Origin: Parapedobacter defluvii
Lineage (GTDB): Bacteria; Bacteroidota; Bacteroidia; Sphingobacteriales; Sphingobacteriaceae
Direction: 5' to 3'
Assembly (NCBI RefSeq): GCF_014642075.1
Contig: NZ_BMIK01000029.1
Span: 1 to 43,363, forward strand
DNA length: 43,363 bases
Shown: piece after piece, positions 6,376-13,456 of the stretch
Position numbering within the stretch: position 1 is the stretch's first letter
Layout of the letters: each line of letters starts with the position of its first letter
Program-made: the position numbers and the translations under genes
Notes under the pieces: model-generated
The model's input: only the letters and a program-made list of their open reading frames with translations
What the model was told of the DNA's origin: nothing
Databases searched by the model: none

Positions 6376-7278
6376 ATGGGACAAAAATCAACAAAACACG
6401 TAAATGACGCGATGAACGACATGGTCGCCAAAAGTGTCAAACCGCCTGCCCTCGAAGAAGCCGAAAGACTATTGGAGGTAAAAAGAAATCAGATTTTCAT
6501 AGAAGACGATGCATTTATTGGTAACCCATATGCATTGTTAGGCAGAGTGCTTGAAATAAGGTCGAAAAACGGCGTTTGCACAAGCGATGTTAAGGATGGA
6601 TATGCGGACTTTTCGGCTTTTCCGATTCCAGGGATTGTCGTTGACGAGAATTCCAAAATAAAACAGCCGCAGCAGGTGAAATCCTTCATTGTGGACACAA
6701 AACTCAGCACAGAGGTGGGTGTGTTAAATTACTTGAATGCCTCGCTTGATACGGAATCTATCTTTAGCGTAATCATTTCGAACCAAGCTGTAGGCTTGCT
6801 CAATATACAGGACGGCAGCTATTTAAATGGGGTAAGAGCATGGGTTAACGATAATCAAAATATAATCAATGATCCCAGTATTTGCCATTTGTTAATTGTG
6901 ACTGGGGTGGTTATGAAGAATATCATAAGAAAAAAATACAAAAAATTTGATGTCACCTTAAAAGGTGGGGGCTTCGGAATAAATTTCGATGGCAATCTGT
7001 ACACAAGCGCGGAGGATTATTCGCTTGATATCAGGTTTGGGCTTTCCTATCTTAAGATCCCGATTCCAAACAAAACTGAACTGATAGCAAATGATTTACG
7101 GGTTGGGGATCAATTAATTACAAATCAGGATGTGGGCGGTTTCTTTGAAACGGGCATGCTGAAAGGACTGCGCATAAACCAAATGAACAGCGATATCAAA
7201 CTTGATCTGATTAATGTGATGTCAGAACCTACGGATGACGAGCGGGCATTTATTAATAAGGTTCAATATAGAAAATAA
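6376..7278 (+). CDS. uncharacterised 300-residue protein
   Basis: I do not recognise the family. There is no signal peptide and no membrane segment. Residues 1-35 are helical and charged. From about residue 37 onward the pattern is mainly beta: 'NQIFIEDDAFIGNPYALLGRVLEIRSK', 'SFIVDTKLSTEVGVLNYLNASLDTESIFSVIIS', 'HLLIVTGVVMKNIIRKKYKKFDVTLKGGGFGINFDG', 'YSLDIRFGLSYLKIPI'. Alternating strands and a 'V.TGVV....' segment followed by a long amphipathic pair would suit a membrane-inserting or barrel-like fold, but this is speculation that a structure model must test. The start is the ATG at 6376; another candidate, the Met at residue 13, is less likely. It stands alone behind the palindrome/repeat block at 6071-6271, so it is a candidate for tightly controlled expression. 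Confidence 0.7.
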   Translation: MGQKSTKHVNDAMNDMVAKSVKPPALEEAERLLEVKRNQIFIEDDAFIGNPYALLGRVLEIRSKNGVCTSDVKDGYADFSAFPIPGIVVDENSKIKQPQQVKSFIVDTKLSTEVGVLNYLNASLDTESIFSVIISNQAVGLLNIQDGSYLNGVRAWVNDNQNIINDPSICHLLIVTGVVMKNIIRKKYKKFDVTLKGGGFGINFDGNLYTSAEDYSLDIRFGLSYLKIPIPNKTELIANDLRVGDQLITNQDVGGFFETGMLKGLRINQMNSDIKLDLINVMSEPTDDERAFINKVQYRK

Positions 7279-7434
7279 GATTATACCGTTTGTTGTGTGA
7301 CCAAGATTGCAAAGCAATAGAGCTTGCTGCCAGAAAATTGGAAGAAGCCGAAGGTAAATTTCTAAAAAGGGCGTTATAAAGGCAAACTCACGTGGCTATA
7401 CGCTGAGTTGGCTACTAAACGGCGATGGAGGAGA

Positions 7435-8370
7435 CTACAAGCCTATCTGGTTCAGTTTCTTCAACACAATTGCAGTATACTCCTCTTTATATCCATCAAT
7501 TAAAAAGCTCCGATCAATCCAATCCTGAATTTGATCGGCTCTTATAGAAAAGTCTTGATATACGTTATCTCTAACCTTACCCGCAATGCCCAAACTGGTC
7601 GCAAACTGATCAAAGTCAGCACGCTTTATTTTGCGTTTTCGAGCATTTAAAGTCAAAGCTAACTCTTCCTGGTCTTTGGGGTAAATCAAATTCACATTCA
7701 ATAAATCATACGCCGGTGAAAGCAAAATACCCCTTTCGGTATGCATCAACGAAAAGTTTTTTAAATGCATATCATTATTGCCCGTCAGAAAACAGAACAG
7801 CACCAATCTAAAGTACTTAATTACGTCCAGTCCCGAATTGGTAGCATACTGTTTGATAATTTTACCGACACGTTCGTACGAACTCTTATATTTTTGCTCG
7901 GTAAGCAACTCGGAAAGTTGGCAGAGGTCTTCGATATGAACCTTCTTCCTTTTTACACGATCAAAACGTTTGGTTATATAGGCTAATTCACCACTTGAAG
8001 TTTGTATTAACGCATGTTCGGCCGTTTCAATTTTGAATAATTTCGCTAGGTGCATCGTTAGATCCTCTACCTCCGGCATTGAGGGAAAGTCCGGAGATTG
8101 GGGTTTCAAAATATAATCGCCCCATAGACCTACCAACGTCAAACGCTTATTACCTTTTTCTCCTTCCAGACTCAAGGATAACTTGGGTTGTACGCCAGTT
8201 ACCGCTAACCTTTCCTTGACGGTAATTTGAGCCAATTGGTTTAATTTTTCTTTATCTAACTCCAATAACGGAACCTGTGTAGTACCAAAGAATTTCTTCG
8301 AACATGCCGGATGATATGTACCAGCCTCAACCTTCTGATAACAGAACAAACAATTAGCCATTTTCTTCAT
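7435..8370 (-). CDS. hipT: HipT-like Ser/Thr kinase toxin (HipA core kinase)
   Basis: A 311-residue HipA-family kinase without the N-terminal subdomain, which is encoded separately by the gene upstream. Visible kinase features: G-loop-like 'AVTGVQPKLSL' (56-66), ATP-binding Lys in 'ILKP' (Lys89), 'ITKRFDR' (132-138), catalytic loop 'GNNDMHLKNFSL' (197-208) with Asp200 and Asn205, and metal-binding Asp222 in 'PAYDLLN'. The N-terminus has Cys7, Cys10, His20 and Cys23 (CX2C-X9-HX2C), a probable small zinc knuckle. Characterised relatives phosphorylate GltX (HipA) or TrpS (HipT) and stop translation; the target here is unknown. The G-loop Ser that these kinases autophosphorylate appears as Thr58. 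The start overlaps the end of hipS by 17 bases, so translation is coupled. Confidence 0.85.
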   Translation of the reverse strand: MKKMANCLFCYQKVEAGTYHPACSKKFFGTTQVPLLELDKEKLNQLAQITVKERLAVTGVQPKLSLSLEGEKGNKRLTLVGLWGDYILKPQSPDFPSMPEVEDLTMHLAKLFKIETAEHALIQTSSGELAYITKRFDRVKRKKVHIEDLCQLSELLTEQKYKSSYERVGKIIKQYATNSGLDVIKYFRLVLFCFLTGNNDMHLKNFSLMHTERGILLSPAYDLLNVNLIYPKDQEELALTLNARKRKIKRADFDQFATSLGIAGKVRDNVYQDFSIRADQIQDWIDRSFLIDGYKEEYTAIVLKKLNQIGL

Positions 8371-8689
8371 CCTCCACCGGGTATACGGACACAGCTCCTA
8401 TGGCGTCTCTACATAGGTTGATCAACAATTCAAAGCGATCTCTTGGATCAAGTTTCCAATATTTTTCTCCTATATCCAGCAACCATCCTTCTGGGATTAG
8501 CCCATCAAAAAACGGAAACAGTATTTTGCTGTGATATGGATTCTCTGAAAGGGGTAAGGTCAAACTAATAGGCCTCGGATCGACCCCTTTCATATAATCA
8601 TCTAAATAACTGAATGAATAACCATCATCTCCTTCCGTGAGATATCCAGCCAATTGATCTTGATAGAATATTTTTGCTCGACGTGACAT
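8354..8689 (-). CDS. hipS: HipS-like protein (HipA N-terminal subdomain as a separate protein)
   Basis: This 111-residue protein corresponds to the N-terminal subdomain 1 of HipA ('AKIFYQDQLAGYLTEGDDGYSFSYLDDY', 'PISLTLPLSENPYHSKILFPFFDGLIPEGWLL', 'LLINLCRDAIGAVSV'). In the three-gene hipBST systems this piece is a free protein and acts as the antitoxin of the HipT kinase, whereas in hipBA it is part of the kinase. The order here, hipB-hipS-hipT, is the same. Its first codon overlaps the last base of hipB and its end overlaps hipT. That it is the true antitoxin here is inferred from the family. Confidence 0.8.
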   Translation of the reverse strand: MSRRAKIFYQDQLAGYLTEGDDGYSFSYLDDYMKGVDPRPISLTLPLSENPYHSKILFPFFDGLIPEGWLLDIGEKYWKLDPRDRFELLINLCRDAIGAVSVYPVEDEENG

Positions 8690-8892
8690 TATCTTTCAGA
8701 TTTATCAGTTACCCCTACTTCTTTGCCAAACAATGCTAAAACATCATTTACTTTGTCCAGGCGAAGTGTTTTTTTCCCTTGTTCAAGATCACGCACGAAT
8801 TTCAAACCCACTCCTGCATGTAGGGCGAGCTCTTCTTGCGTTAATTTGAGTTCCTTTCGTTTGGCCTTTACAAAAGATCGTATCGTTGACAT
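8689..8892 (-). CDS. hipB: HipB-like XRE-family DNA-binding protein
   Basis: A 67-residue Cro/C1-type helix-turn-helix protein: 'FVKAKRKELKLTQEELALHAGVGLKFVRDLEQGKKTLRLDKVNDVLALFGKEV'. This is the usual HipB-type domain with the HTH at about residues 19-38. In hip systems it represses the operon by binding palindromes upstream and by forming a complex with the partner proteins. Three matching palindromic sites at 40-bp spacing (8895-8992) lie just upstream; the nearest begins three positions before the ATG, so binding would block both promoter and ribosome access. It is the first gene of the hipB-hipS-hipT operon. Confidence 0.85.
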   Translation of the reverse strand: MSTIRSFVKAKRKELKLTQEELALHAGVGLKFVRDLEQGKKTLRLDKVNDVLALFGKEVGVTDKSER

Positions 8893-8894
8893 AG

Positions 8895-8912
8895 TATACC
8901 CTTTCGGATATA
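8895..8912. promoter_or_regulatory. hip operator 1
   Basis: TATACC-N5-GGATATA forms an imperfect palindrome two bases from the hipB start codon. The same layout recurs at 8935 and 8975. It resembles the TATCC-N8-GGATA operators of HipB. Confidence 0.65.
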
Positions 8913-8934
8913 AAGATAGAAAAATTTCGAGAAT

Positions 8935-8952
8935 TATATCTTATCGGATATA
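8935..8952. promoter_or_regulatory. hip operator 2
   Basis: TATATC-N5-GGATATA, exactly 40 bases from operator 1. This is the best palindrome of the three. Confidence 0.65.
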
Positions 8953-8974
8953 AAATAAAATGTTTTGGATAAAT

Positions 8975-8992
8975 TATATGAGATGGGATATA
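8975..8992. promoter_or_regulatory. hip operator 3
   Basis: TATATG-N5-GGATATA, exactly 40 bases from operator 2. Only the right arm is perfect. The site lies 14 bases before the arm of the divergent promoter at 9018-9048, so it may also influence that gene. Confidence 0.5.
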
Positions 8993-9017
8993 GCCAACAC
9001 TTCGAAATTCGACGGGG

Positions 9018-9048
9018 TTGAAAGCAAGCGCTTTTTTTCCTACCTTTA
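9018..9048 (+). promoter_or_regulatory. Bacteroidota housekeeping promoter
   Basis: TTG at 9018-9020 and TACCTTTA at 9041-9048, separated by 20 bases, precede the gene starting at 9071. Confidence 0.6.
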
Positions 9049-9070
9049 GTCTTGTATAATCAATTGTTCT

Positions 9071-9550
9071 ATGACAAAAATCATCGTAACTATCGTGTTG
9101 TTCTTAACGGTCAAAGTTACGTTCGGACAGTCATATCGTTCCTTAGAGAATGAGGAAATTGTGGAGAAACTCACGGCTCTTTTTGATTTGAAACCGGAAG
9201 ATGCAAAGAGCAGTGGCTATTTATTTGCATCGCATATATTTTGCCTGTTATGTGAGGTAGAGCGCCCGTTTACCCGTGCGAGGCCATACGATCTGGAGCA
9301 TGAAGAGTTTGTAACCAAATTTTGGGCGGATGTACTATCCTCCGGATGGTTACAAAGAGCCCAAGTTTCTGACCGGGTTTTTATACAGGAAACATTCAAC
9401 GACCCGGTCGAAAGAAGTGATTATATCGTCTTCTTTACCACACACAAAAAAGATGAAGTGGCAAAGGGGCACGAGGGTGCCCAGTTGGGAATATATTTTA
9501 AAAGGGAAGACGGTGTATTAAAGATCAGCGGGTTTGAAACGATCCCTTAG
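9071..9550 (+). CDS. secreted protein of unknown function
   Basis: A 159-residue protein with a signal peptide (hydrophobic residues 4-17, cleavage likely after 'VTFG' before Gln20). The mature part has two Cys close together ('FCLLCEVERPF') and a C-terminal beta sheet pattern ('YIVFFTTHKK', 'LGIYFKREDGVLKISGFE'). I do not recognise the family. It has its own promoter and is divergent from the hip operon across a 180-base gap. Both genes could be read from the same control region. Confidence 0.7.
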   Translation: MTKIIVTIVLFLTVKVTFGQSYRSLENEEIVEKLTALFDLKPEDAKSSGYLFASHIFCLLCEVERPFTRARPYDLEHEEFVTKFWADVLSSGWLQRAQVSDRVFIQETFNDPVERSDYIVFFTTHKKDEVAKGHEGAQLGIYFKREDGVLKISGFETIP

Positions 9551-9587
9551 CACGCGCGTTGTGGATGCCTACGATTGCAATAAAAAG

Positions 9588-9610
9588 CCCCGCGCCGGGG
9601 AGACGCGGGG
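9588..9610 (-). terminator. GC-rich hairpin, intrinsic terminator on the minus strand
   Basis: CCCCGCG (9588-9594) pairs with CGCGGGG (9604-9610) around nine bases. On the minus strand the stem is followed by GCTTTTTA, a proper terminator for the antitoxin-like gene at 9789-9995. On the plus strand it precedes a SusC-type leader and may act there as a 5' hairpin. Confidence 0.6.
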
Positions 9611-9641
9611 TTCTCAAACTAACCAATTATAAACCTAAATT

Positions 9642-9692
9642 ATGAAAAGACAATTCTACAACCAAAGGTCTTCAAATGGCGTGCCGGGTTAA
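9642..9692 (+). pseudogene. leader and first codons of a deleted SusC-like gene
   Basis: A hairpin (9588-9610) and an A-rich leader (9615-9641) precede ATG-AAA-AGA, a layout I associate with SusC-type genes of this family. The frame gives only MKRQFYNQRSSNGVPG before a stop. With the SusD C-terminus at about 10180-10344 downstream, this looks like the 5' end of a SusC gene whose body has been deleted. A genuine 16-residue leader peptide is the alternative. Confidence 0.35.
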
Positions 9693-9788
9693 GCTCGGAA
9701 TCGTTAAAATTTGTTAAACTTCAACACGTCTGCGCTACGTGGGCGGAAATGAATCTTCGCCTATTATATTGTACAGATAACCACACAG

Positions 9789-9995
9789 CTATTGGTTTAG
9801 TAGCGCATTTAGACCTTCGTATTTTTTAACTCTGCCTGCTTTTACGTCTTTTTGCGCCTTACGCACATCCGCTATGACACACTCCGGAAAAGTGACGGGT
9901 TTTTCGAGTTCATATTTGACTCCTAAAGCATCCAAAACAGCTTTGACTGCTTTTTCGGATTTTTTGTTTTCGATATGGACTGTTAATGTAGTCAT
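9789..9995 (-). CDS. orphan antitoxin-like small protein
   Basis: A 68-residue protein beginning MTTLTVHIENKKSEKAVKAVL and ending 'VIADVRKAQKDVKAGRVKKYEGLNALLNQ'. The pattern of one strand, one helix, a linker and a Lys-rich toxin-wrapping helix is that of small Bacteroidota antitoxins. The frame is open to 10043, but the added 16 residues are hydrophobic and the internal Met fits the family start. No toxin gene follows; the next gene downstream is absent and a terminator lies at 9588-9610. It is therefore an orphan, perhaps an anti-addiction gene or the survivor of a broken pair, sitting inside the remnants of a SusC/SusD locus. Confidence 0.6.
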   Translation of the reverse strand: MTTLTVHIENKKSEKAVKAVLDALGVKYELEKPVTFPECVIADVRKAQKDVKAGRVKKYEGLNALLNQ

Positions 9996-10176
9996 CACTA
10001 AGAAGGTACTTGCTAACAAAGTTACATAGATTGATGCATACAATCAAATTTTGCCCATACGCTTTCTTTGGATAGCTCGAATATAGGCGTTGAGGTAGGA
10101 GTAGTGAACGATTGTTTAACAGGTTTATGCACGGCAAATATAATATTGAGGTAACATGGGCATGTTATTTTTGCAC

Positions 10177-10344
10177 GAAAACAGACAAATCACCCATGTA
10201 CAGAAAGACAAACTCTCTGAGGGAACTTCCGGTCACGTGATTTGGGGTGCGAATGAAGAGCGTAGTTTTGAAGATAAAAAGTATCTTTATCCGATTTCGG
10301 ATATTGTGCTCAATCCGAACTTGGTGCAAAATCCGGGTTGGTAG
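10177..10344 (+). pseudogene. C-terminal relic of a SusD/RagB-like lipoprotein
   Basis: The frame ending at 10344 closes with 'FEDKKYLYPISDIVLNPNLVQNPGW'. SusD/RagB proteins almost always end in this way ('...LWPIP..EI..NP.L.QNPGY'); the SusD at 33733-35382 here ends 'LFPIPQSEINRNSKLVQNPGYN'. Only about 50 residues remain of roughly 500. The first codons in this frame (from 10156) come from unrelated DNA. It stands just before a phosphatase-fold gene that may have been part of the same lost uptake locus. Confidence 0.75.
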
Positions 10345-10407
10345 CGACGCATATTGACAGCATATCATTTATAACTGCATGTTGAGGTTCCGGGTAGGAA
10401 CATCAAC

Positions 10408-11193
10408 ATGTTAATTTTACTGAGCGTGCCAAACAAAAACTTCTTTTTTTACGGGGTCAGCCTGTTGTTCATGCTATCCAGCTTGCCTTCAAGCGGCCAG
10501 AACCTCAAGGTGATGAGCTATAATATCCATCACGGAGCAGATGCCGTAGAGCAAATGACGCTGCACGAAATCGGAGCGTTTATCAAAAAATCAGGAGCAG
10601 ATTTGGTGGGGTTGCAGGAAGTAGACAGCGTTTGCAGGCGATCGGGAAACGTAGATCAGATGAAAGTGCTCGCCGAGATCACGGGCATGCATTATGCGTT
10701 TTATAGGCATTTTGCCTATGATGGAGGTGCTTATGGCTTAGGGATTTTGTCTAGATATCCCATCAAGGAGCAACGCAATAAACGCATCACTTCCATGCAA
10801 AACGGAAAGAAAGCGTCTTTGGCCTTCTTGTCCGTCAAGCTTCATACAGGTAGAAAAGAACTAGTGTTCTCCACGGTGCATTTGGCCCTAGATCAGGCGA
10901 CAAGATTGATCCAGGCGGAAGAAATCATGCGTCATTTAGCAGGGAGCGATCCCGTGATATTGACCGGTGATTTCAATGCCCTGTCCGATACGAAAGAGAT
11001 TGAATTGATTTCGGAGCGATTACCTTTTATGGATCAGGGGCTGGCGCATACTTTTCCGGCAGCTGAACCCGTCAAAAAAATAGATTATATTTTTGTGTCC
11101 TCGTCACTTCTTAAAAAGAAGAATAGCACCCTCGTCCGGAAAGAGATTCTATATTCCGATCATTTGCCGCTGGAGGCAAAACTCAAATTATAA
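10408..11193 (+). CDS. secreted endonuclease/exonuclease/phosphatase-family hydrolase
   Basis: A 261-residue EEP-fold enzyme. The N-terminus has a signal-like segment (residues 11-29, cleavage near 'SSGQ'). The active-site set is complete: 'MSYNIHHG' (36-43), Glu71 in 'LQEVD', His158 in 'STVHL', Asp188 and Asn190 in 'TGDFNA', and Asp251-His252 in 'YSDHLPLEA'. The fold hydrolyses phosphodiester or phosphomonoester bonds with Mg2+; members include DNases, sphingomyelinases and inositol phosphatases. Export suggests an extracytoplasmic substrate. It lies behind a SusD relic and ahead of a lipoprotein and an oxidoreductase on the same strand, so it may belong to a formerly larger uptake locus. 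Confidence 0.85.
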   Translation: MLILLSVPNKNFFFYGVSLLFMLSSLPSSGQNLKVMSYNIHHGADAVEQMTLHEIGAFIKKSGADLVGLQEVDSVCRRSGNVDQMKVLAEITGMHYAFYRHFAYDGGAYGLGILSRYPIKEQRNKRITSMQNGKKASLAFLSVKLHTGRKELVFSTVHLALDQATRLIQAEEIMRHLAGSDPVILTGDFNALSDTKEIELISERLPFMDQGLAHTFPAAEPVKKIDYIFVSSSLLKKKNSTLVRKEILYSDHLPLEAKLKL

Positions 11194-11316
11194 GTCGATA
11201 CCGGATTTTAATCGCCGGAGCAATAGCGTTTCGGCTTTTTCATTTTTATATTATCTTTAGCAGCAATTATATTAATGGGAATCGCCTTAAAAAAGCAATT
11301 TATTCGAATGAAACCG

Positions 11317-11408
11317 TCATGATTTTCAAAAATCACACAGTGAAATAATTAAACCGAGCTTGCGAGCTCTTGAACACCTTTTCAACAAATAACTGTGAAA
11401 AATCATGA
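11317..11408. repeat. imperfect inverted-repeat element
   Basis: TCATGATTTTC...TCACACAGT at 11317-11341 is mirrored by ACTGTGAAAAATCATGA at 11392-11408, with a small insertion in the left arm. The interior has a second palindrome, GAGCT-TGCG-AGCTC, near 11356-11369. The unit is about 92 bases and could be a small non-autonomous mobile element, a long hairpin in the leader of the next gene, or an operator. No target-site duplication is obvious. Confidence 0.4.
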
Positions 11409-11443
11409 CAGCTTCATCGCCGATAAAAAGCAAATTTAATATG

Positions 11444-11944
11444 ATGAAAAATATAGTTATCATCTGCACGGTTCTGCTTGCGCTCGGCATGGGGTGCTCC
11501 AAAGAAAAAATAGAAAATGAAGACACCGGGGAATTCACTTTCCGGGTAAAGAAAAACGGGAAGGACTGGAAGGTAAACGGAGCCCAAGGCCACCTCAACC
11601 GCGAGGATGGTACCTTTTACGTGCAGGCTTCGGGCGAAAACAATGAACTCATCTCATTTAATTTTAGAAGGAATCCGTTGTCTACCGGCAGGTTGGCAGA
11701 GTTCAATGCCGATGCGGTGGTACCGGCCTGTGAGCTCTGTGCCGCTATTGCTGCCAGCTATAGCCTGGATCCGGCCAAAGATAATCGCTTCGAAATACTT
11801 GGGTTCGACAACCTGGAGAGCCGTATTCTGGGGAAGTTTTCTGTCAATCTGAAAAAGAACCGGCTGCACGATGGCGAATTCACCGAAGAATCCAATGTAT
11901 ACGAAGGGACTTTCAACGTGGTTTATAAGGAACGTGCCTGGTAG
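11444..11944 (+). CDS. uncharacterised lipoprotein
   Basis: A roughly 166-residue predicted lipoprotein. The frame is open from 11405, but the signal sequence begins at the ATG at 11441 or 11444: MKNIVIICTVLLALGMGC, lipobox GMGC. The mature part is beta-rich ('FTFRVKKNGKDWKVNGAQGHL', 'GTFYVQASGENNELISFNFRR', 'GKFSVNLKKN', 'YEGTFNVVYK') and resembles the group of small Bacteroidota lipoproteins that begin 'F.f...GK.W.v.g' (DUF6252-like); this is a weak match. Cys pair 'CELC' in the middle. It is 14 bases from the oxidoreductase gene, so the two are probably co-transcribed. Confidence 0.7.
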   Translation: MKNIVIICTVLLALGMGCSKEKIENEDTGEFTFRVKKNGKDWKVNGAQGHLNREDGTFYVQASGENNELISFNFRRNPLSTGRLAEFNADAVVPACELCAAIAASYSLDPAKDNRFEILGFDNLESRILGKFSVNLKKNRLHDGEFTEESNVYEGTFNVVYKERAW

Positions 11945-11958
11945 TTAGAAACTGTGAT

Positions 11959-13365
11959 ATGAAGCAAAAGGAATATTCACGCAAGGAATTTGTAAAAGGA
12001 ATGGCGATTGCGGCTGCTGGATTTATGATCGTTCCCAGGCATGTGCTGGGAGGAAAAGGGTTTTTAGCGCCGAGCGATAAAATAACGGTAGGGATCGTTG
12101 GGGCGGGCGGTAAAGGCAGGGAGAACGCTGCTGAGCTTTTGAAATTGAAGGATGTACAAATTACGGCAATTGCCGATCCTGCCAGCTATTGGGATTTAAA
12201 AGATTTCTATTATAAGTCTAAAGCGGGCCGTGAACCGGTAAAGGAAATGATCGAAGGTCACTATAAGTTGATCAATTCTAATTACCGCATCAGCGAATAT
12301 ATCGACTTCAGGGAGATGCTTGAGAGGGAATCTTCGCTTGACGCCATACTTTGTTCGACACCCGACAATACGCATGCTTATGTGTCTATAAAAGCATTGC
12401 GGGCCGGTAAACATGTATATTGTGAAAAACCGCTGACACATAACATTTGGGAGGCGCGGAAGGTAAGAGAGATTGCCAGGGAAAGTGGTTTGGCCACGCA
12501 AATGGGAAATGTGCTGCATAGTGGGGATGGGATACGGCAGACGGTTGAGTACCTTCGTGACGGTGCAATCGGGAAAGTTGAGGAAGCACATACCTGGGTG
12601 CCTGCTTCGCGGTGGAATCCGGGTTTAAAGGGACTACCCGCCGGGCCGGCAATCGATGAACAAGCGATAGGATGGGATTTATGGCTGGGACCTACACCGT
12701 ATATGCCCTGCCATAAGGAGTATGTCCCGGTAGCCTGGAGAGATTTCTGGGCACTCGGTTGCGGTGCATTGGGCGATTTTGGTTGCCACGATCTGGATGC
12801 TTCGGTTTGGGCATTTGACCTCCATGCTCCGGAAAGTATTGAAATATTCCCTGCGGGGTATAGCGATGCGGATATTGCTCCTTATGGTGAAATGGGATAT
12901 TATCATTTTGCAAAGAAAGACAGCCAGCCTGAATTTAAACAGGTTTGGTATTCCGGAGGTTTAAAACCTGCCCGGCCGGAATTGCTGCCCGATAATGTGG
13001 AATTGCCTAGCCGCGGTTCGCTTTTTATTGGAAAGAAAGGTATTATCGTAACAGGTGCAGGAGGTTCAAATCCTCAGATATTCCCTGAAAAGCGCCGCGA
13101 GAGATATAATCCACCAAAGCCTAGTATTGCCCGTTCAAATGGACATTTCAGAGACTGGATTGATGCGATAAAGGGCGGGCCTGTTGCAAGTGCTAACTTT
13201 GAATACGGGGCACGCCTTACCGAGATTACGCTTCTTGGTGTGCTTTCGCTCCGATTGGGTGGAAAAAAGATTTACTGGGATAGTGAAAACATACAGGTGA
13301 AAGGCTTACCGGAAGCAGATCAGTATATCCGGGAGCCGGTTCGACCGGGATGGGAAATGGTTTAA
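11959..13365 (+). CDS. exported Gfo/Idh/MocA-family oxidoreductase
   Basis: A 468-residue NAD(P)-dependent sugar-type dehydrogenase. A leader segment with 'FVKGMAIAAAGFMIVPRHVLGG' (11-32) marks it as one of the exported members; a clear twin-Arg is not present. The Rossmann glycines are in 'GIVGAGGKGR' (45-54), 'ILCSTPDNTHA' follows at 130-140, and 'YCEKPLTHN' (154-162) carries the conserved Lys of the EKP motif. The C-terminal half has the long beta-sheet domain, with 'WALGCGALGDFGCHDLD'. These enzymes oxidise or isomerise sugars, inositols or glycosides. The substrate is not readable. It is downstream of a lipoprotein and a phosphatase-fold enzyme and ends at a strong bidirectional hairpin (13401-13436). 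Confidence 0.85.
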   Translation: MKQKEYSRKEFVKGMAIAAAGFMIVPRHVLGGKGFLAPSDKITVGIVGAGGKGRENAAELLKLKDVQITAIADPASYWDLKDFYYKSKAGREPVKEMIEGHYKLINSNYRISEYIDFREMLERESSLDAILCSTPDNTHAYVSIKALRAGKHVYCEKPLTHNIWEARKVREIARESGLATQMGNVLHSGDGIRQTVEYLRDGAIGKVEEAHTWVPASRWNPGLKGLPAGPAIDEQAIGWDLWLGPTPYMPCHKEYVPVAWRDFWALGCGALGDFGCHDLDASVWAFDLHAPESIEIFPAGYSDADIAPYGEMGYYHFAKKDSQPEFKQVWYSGGLKPARPELLPDNVELPSRGSLFIGKKGIIVTGAGGSNPQIFPEKRRERYNPPKPSIARSNGHFRDWIDAIKGGPVASANFEYGARLTEITLLGVLSLRLGGKKIYWDSENIQVKGLPEADQYIREPVRPGWEMV

Positions 13366-13400
13366 TTTGTGCCTCAGGGTTAGTTATTGGTTTTCTATAA

Positions 13401-13436
13401 ACCCATGAGGCTGCCTTAAAAGACAGCCCCATGGGT
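13401..13436. terminator. bidirectional hairpin between convergent genes
   Basis: ACCCATGaGGCTG at 13401-13413 pairs with CAGCCcCATGGGT at 13424-13436 around ten bases. There are A/T-rich flanks on both sides but no long T-run. It lies between the oxidoreductase and the convergent phosphatase-fold gene and would end both transcripts. Confidence 0.65.
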
Positions 13437-13456
13437 AAGATAAAGGAAAACGGGGC

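Noticed and set aside
7279-7434. Short frame reading YRLLCDQDCKAIELAARKLEEAEG
   Set aside because: It has no start codon or family match and is only about 30 codons long.
13066-13078. GGAGGTTCAAATCCTC resembles a tRNA T-arm
   Set aside because: It lies inside the oxidoreductase gene in frame (Gly-Gly-Ser-Asn-Pro) and has no tRNA body around it.
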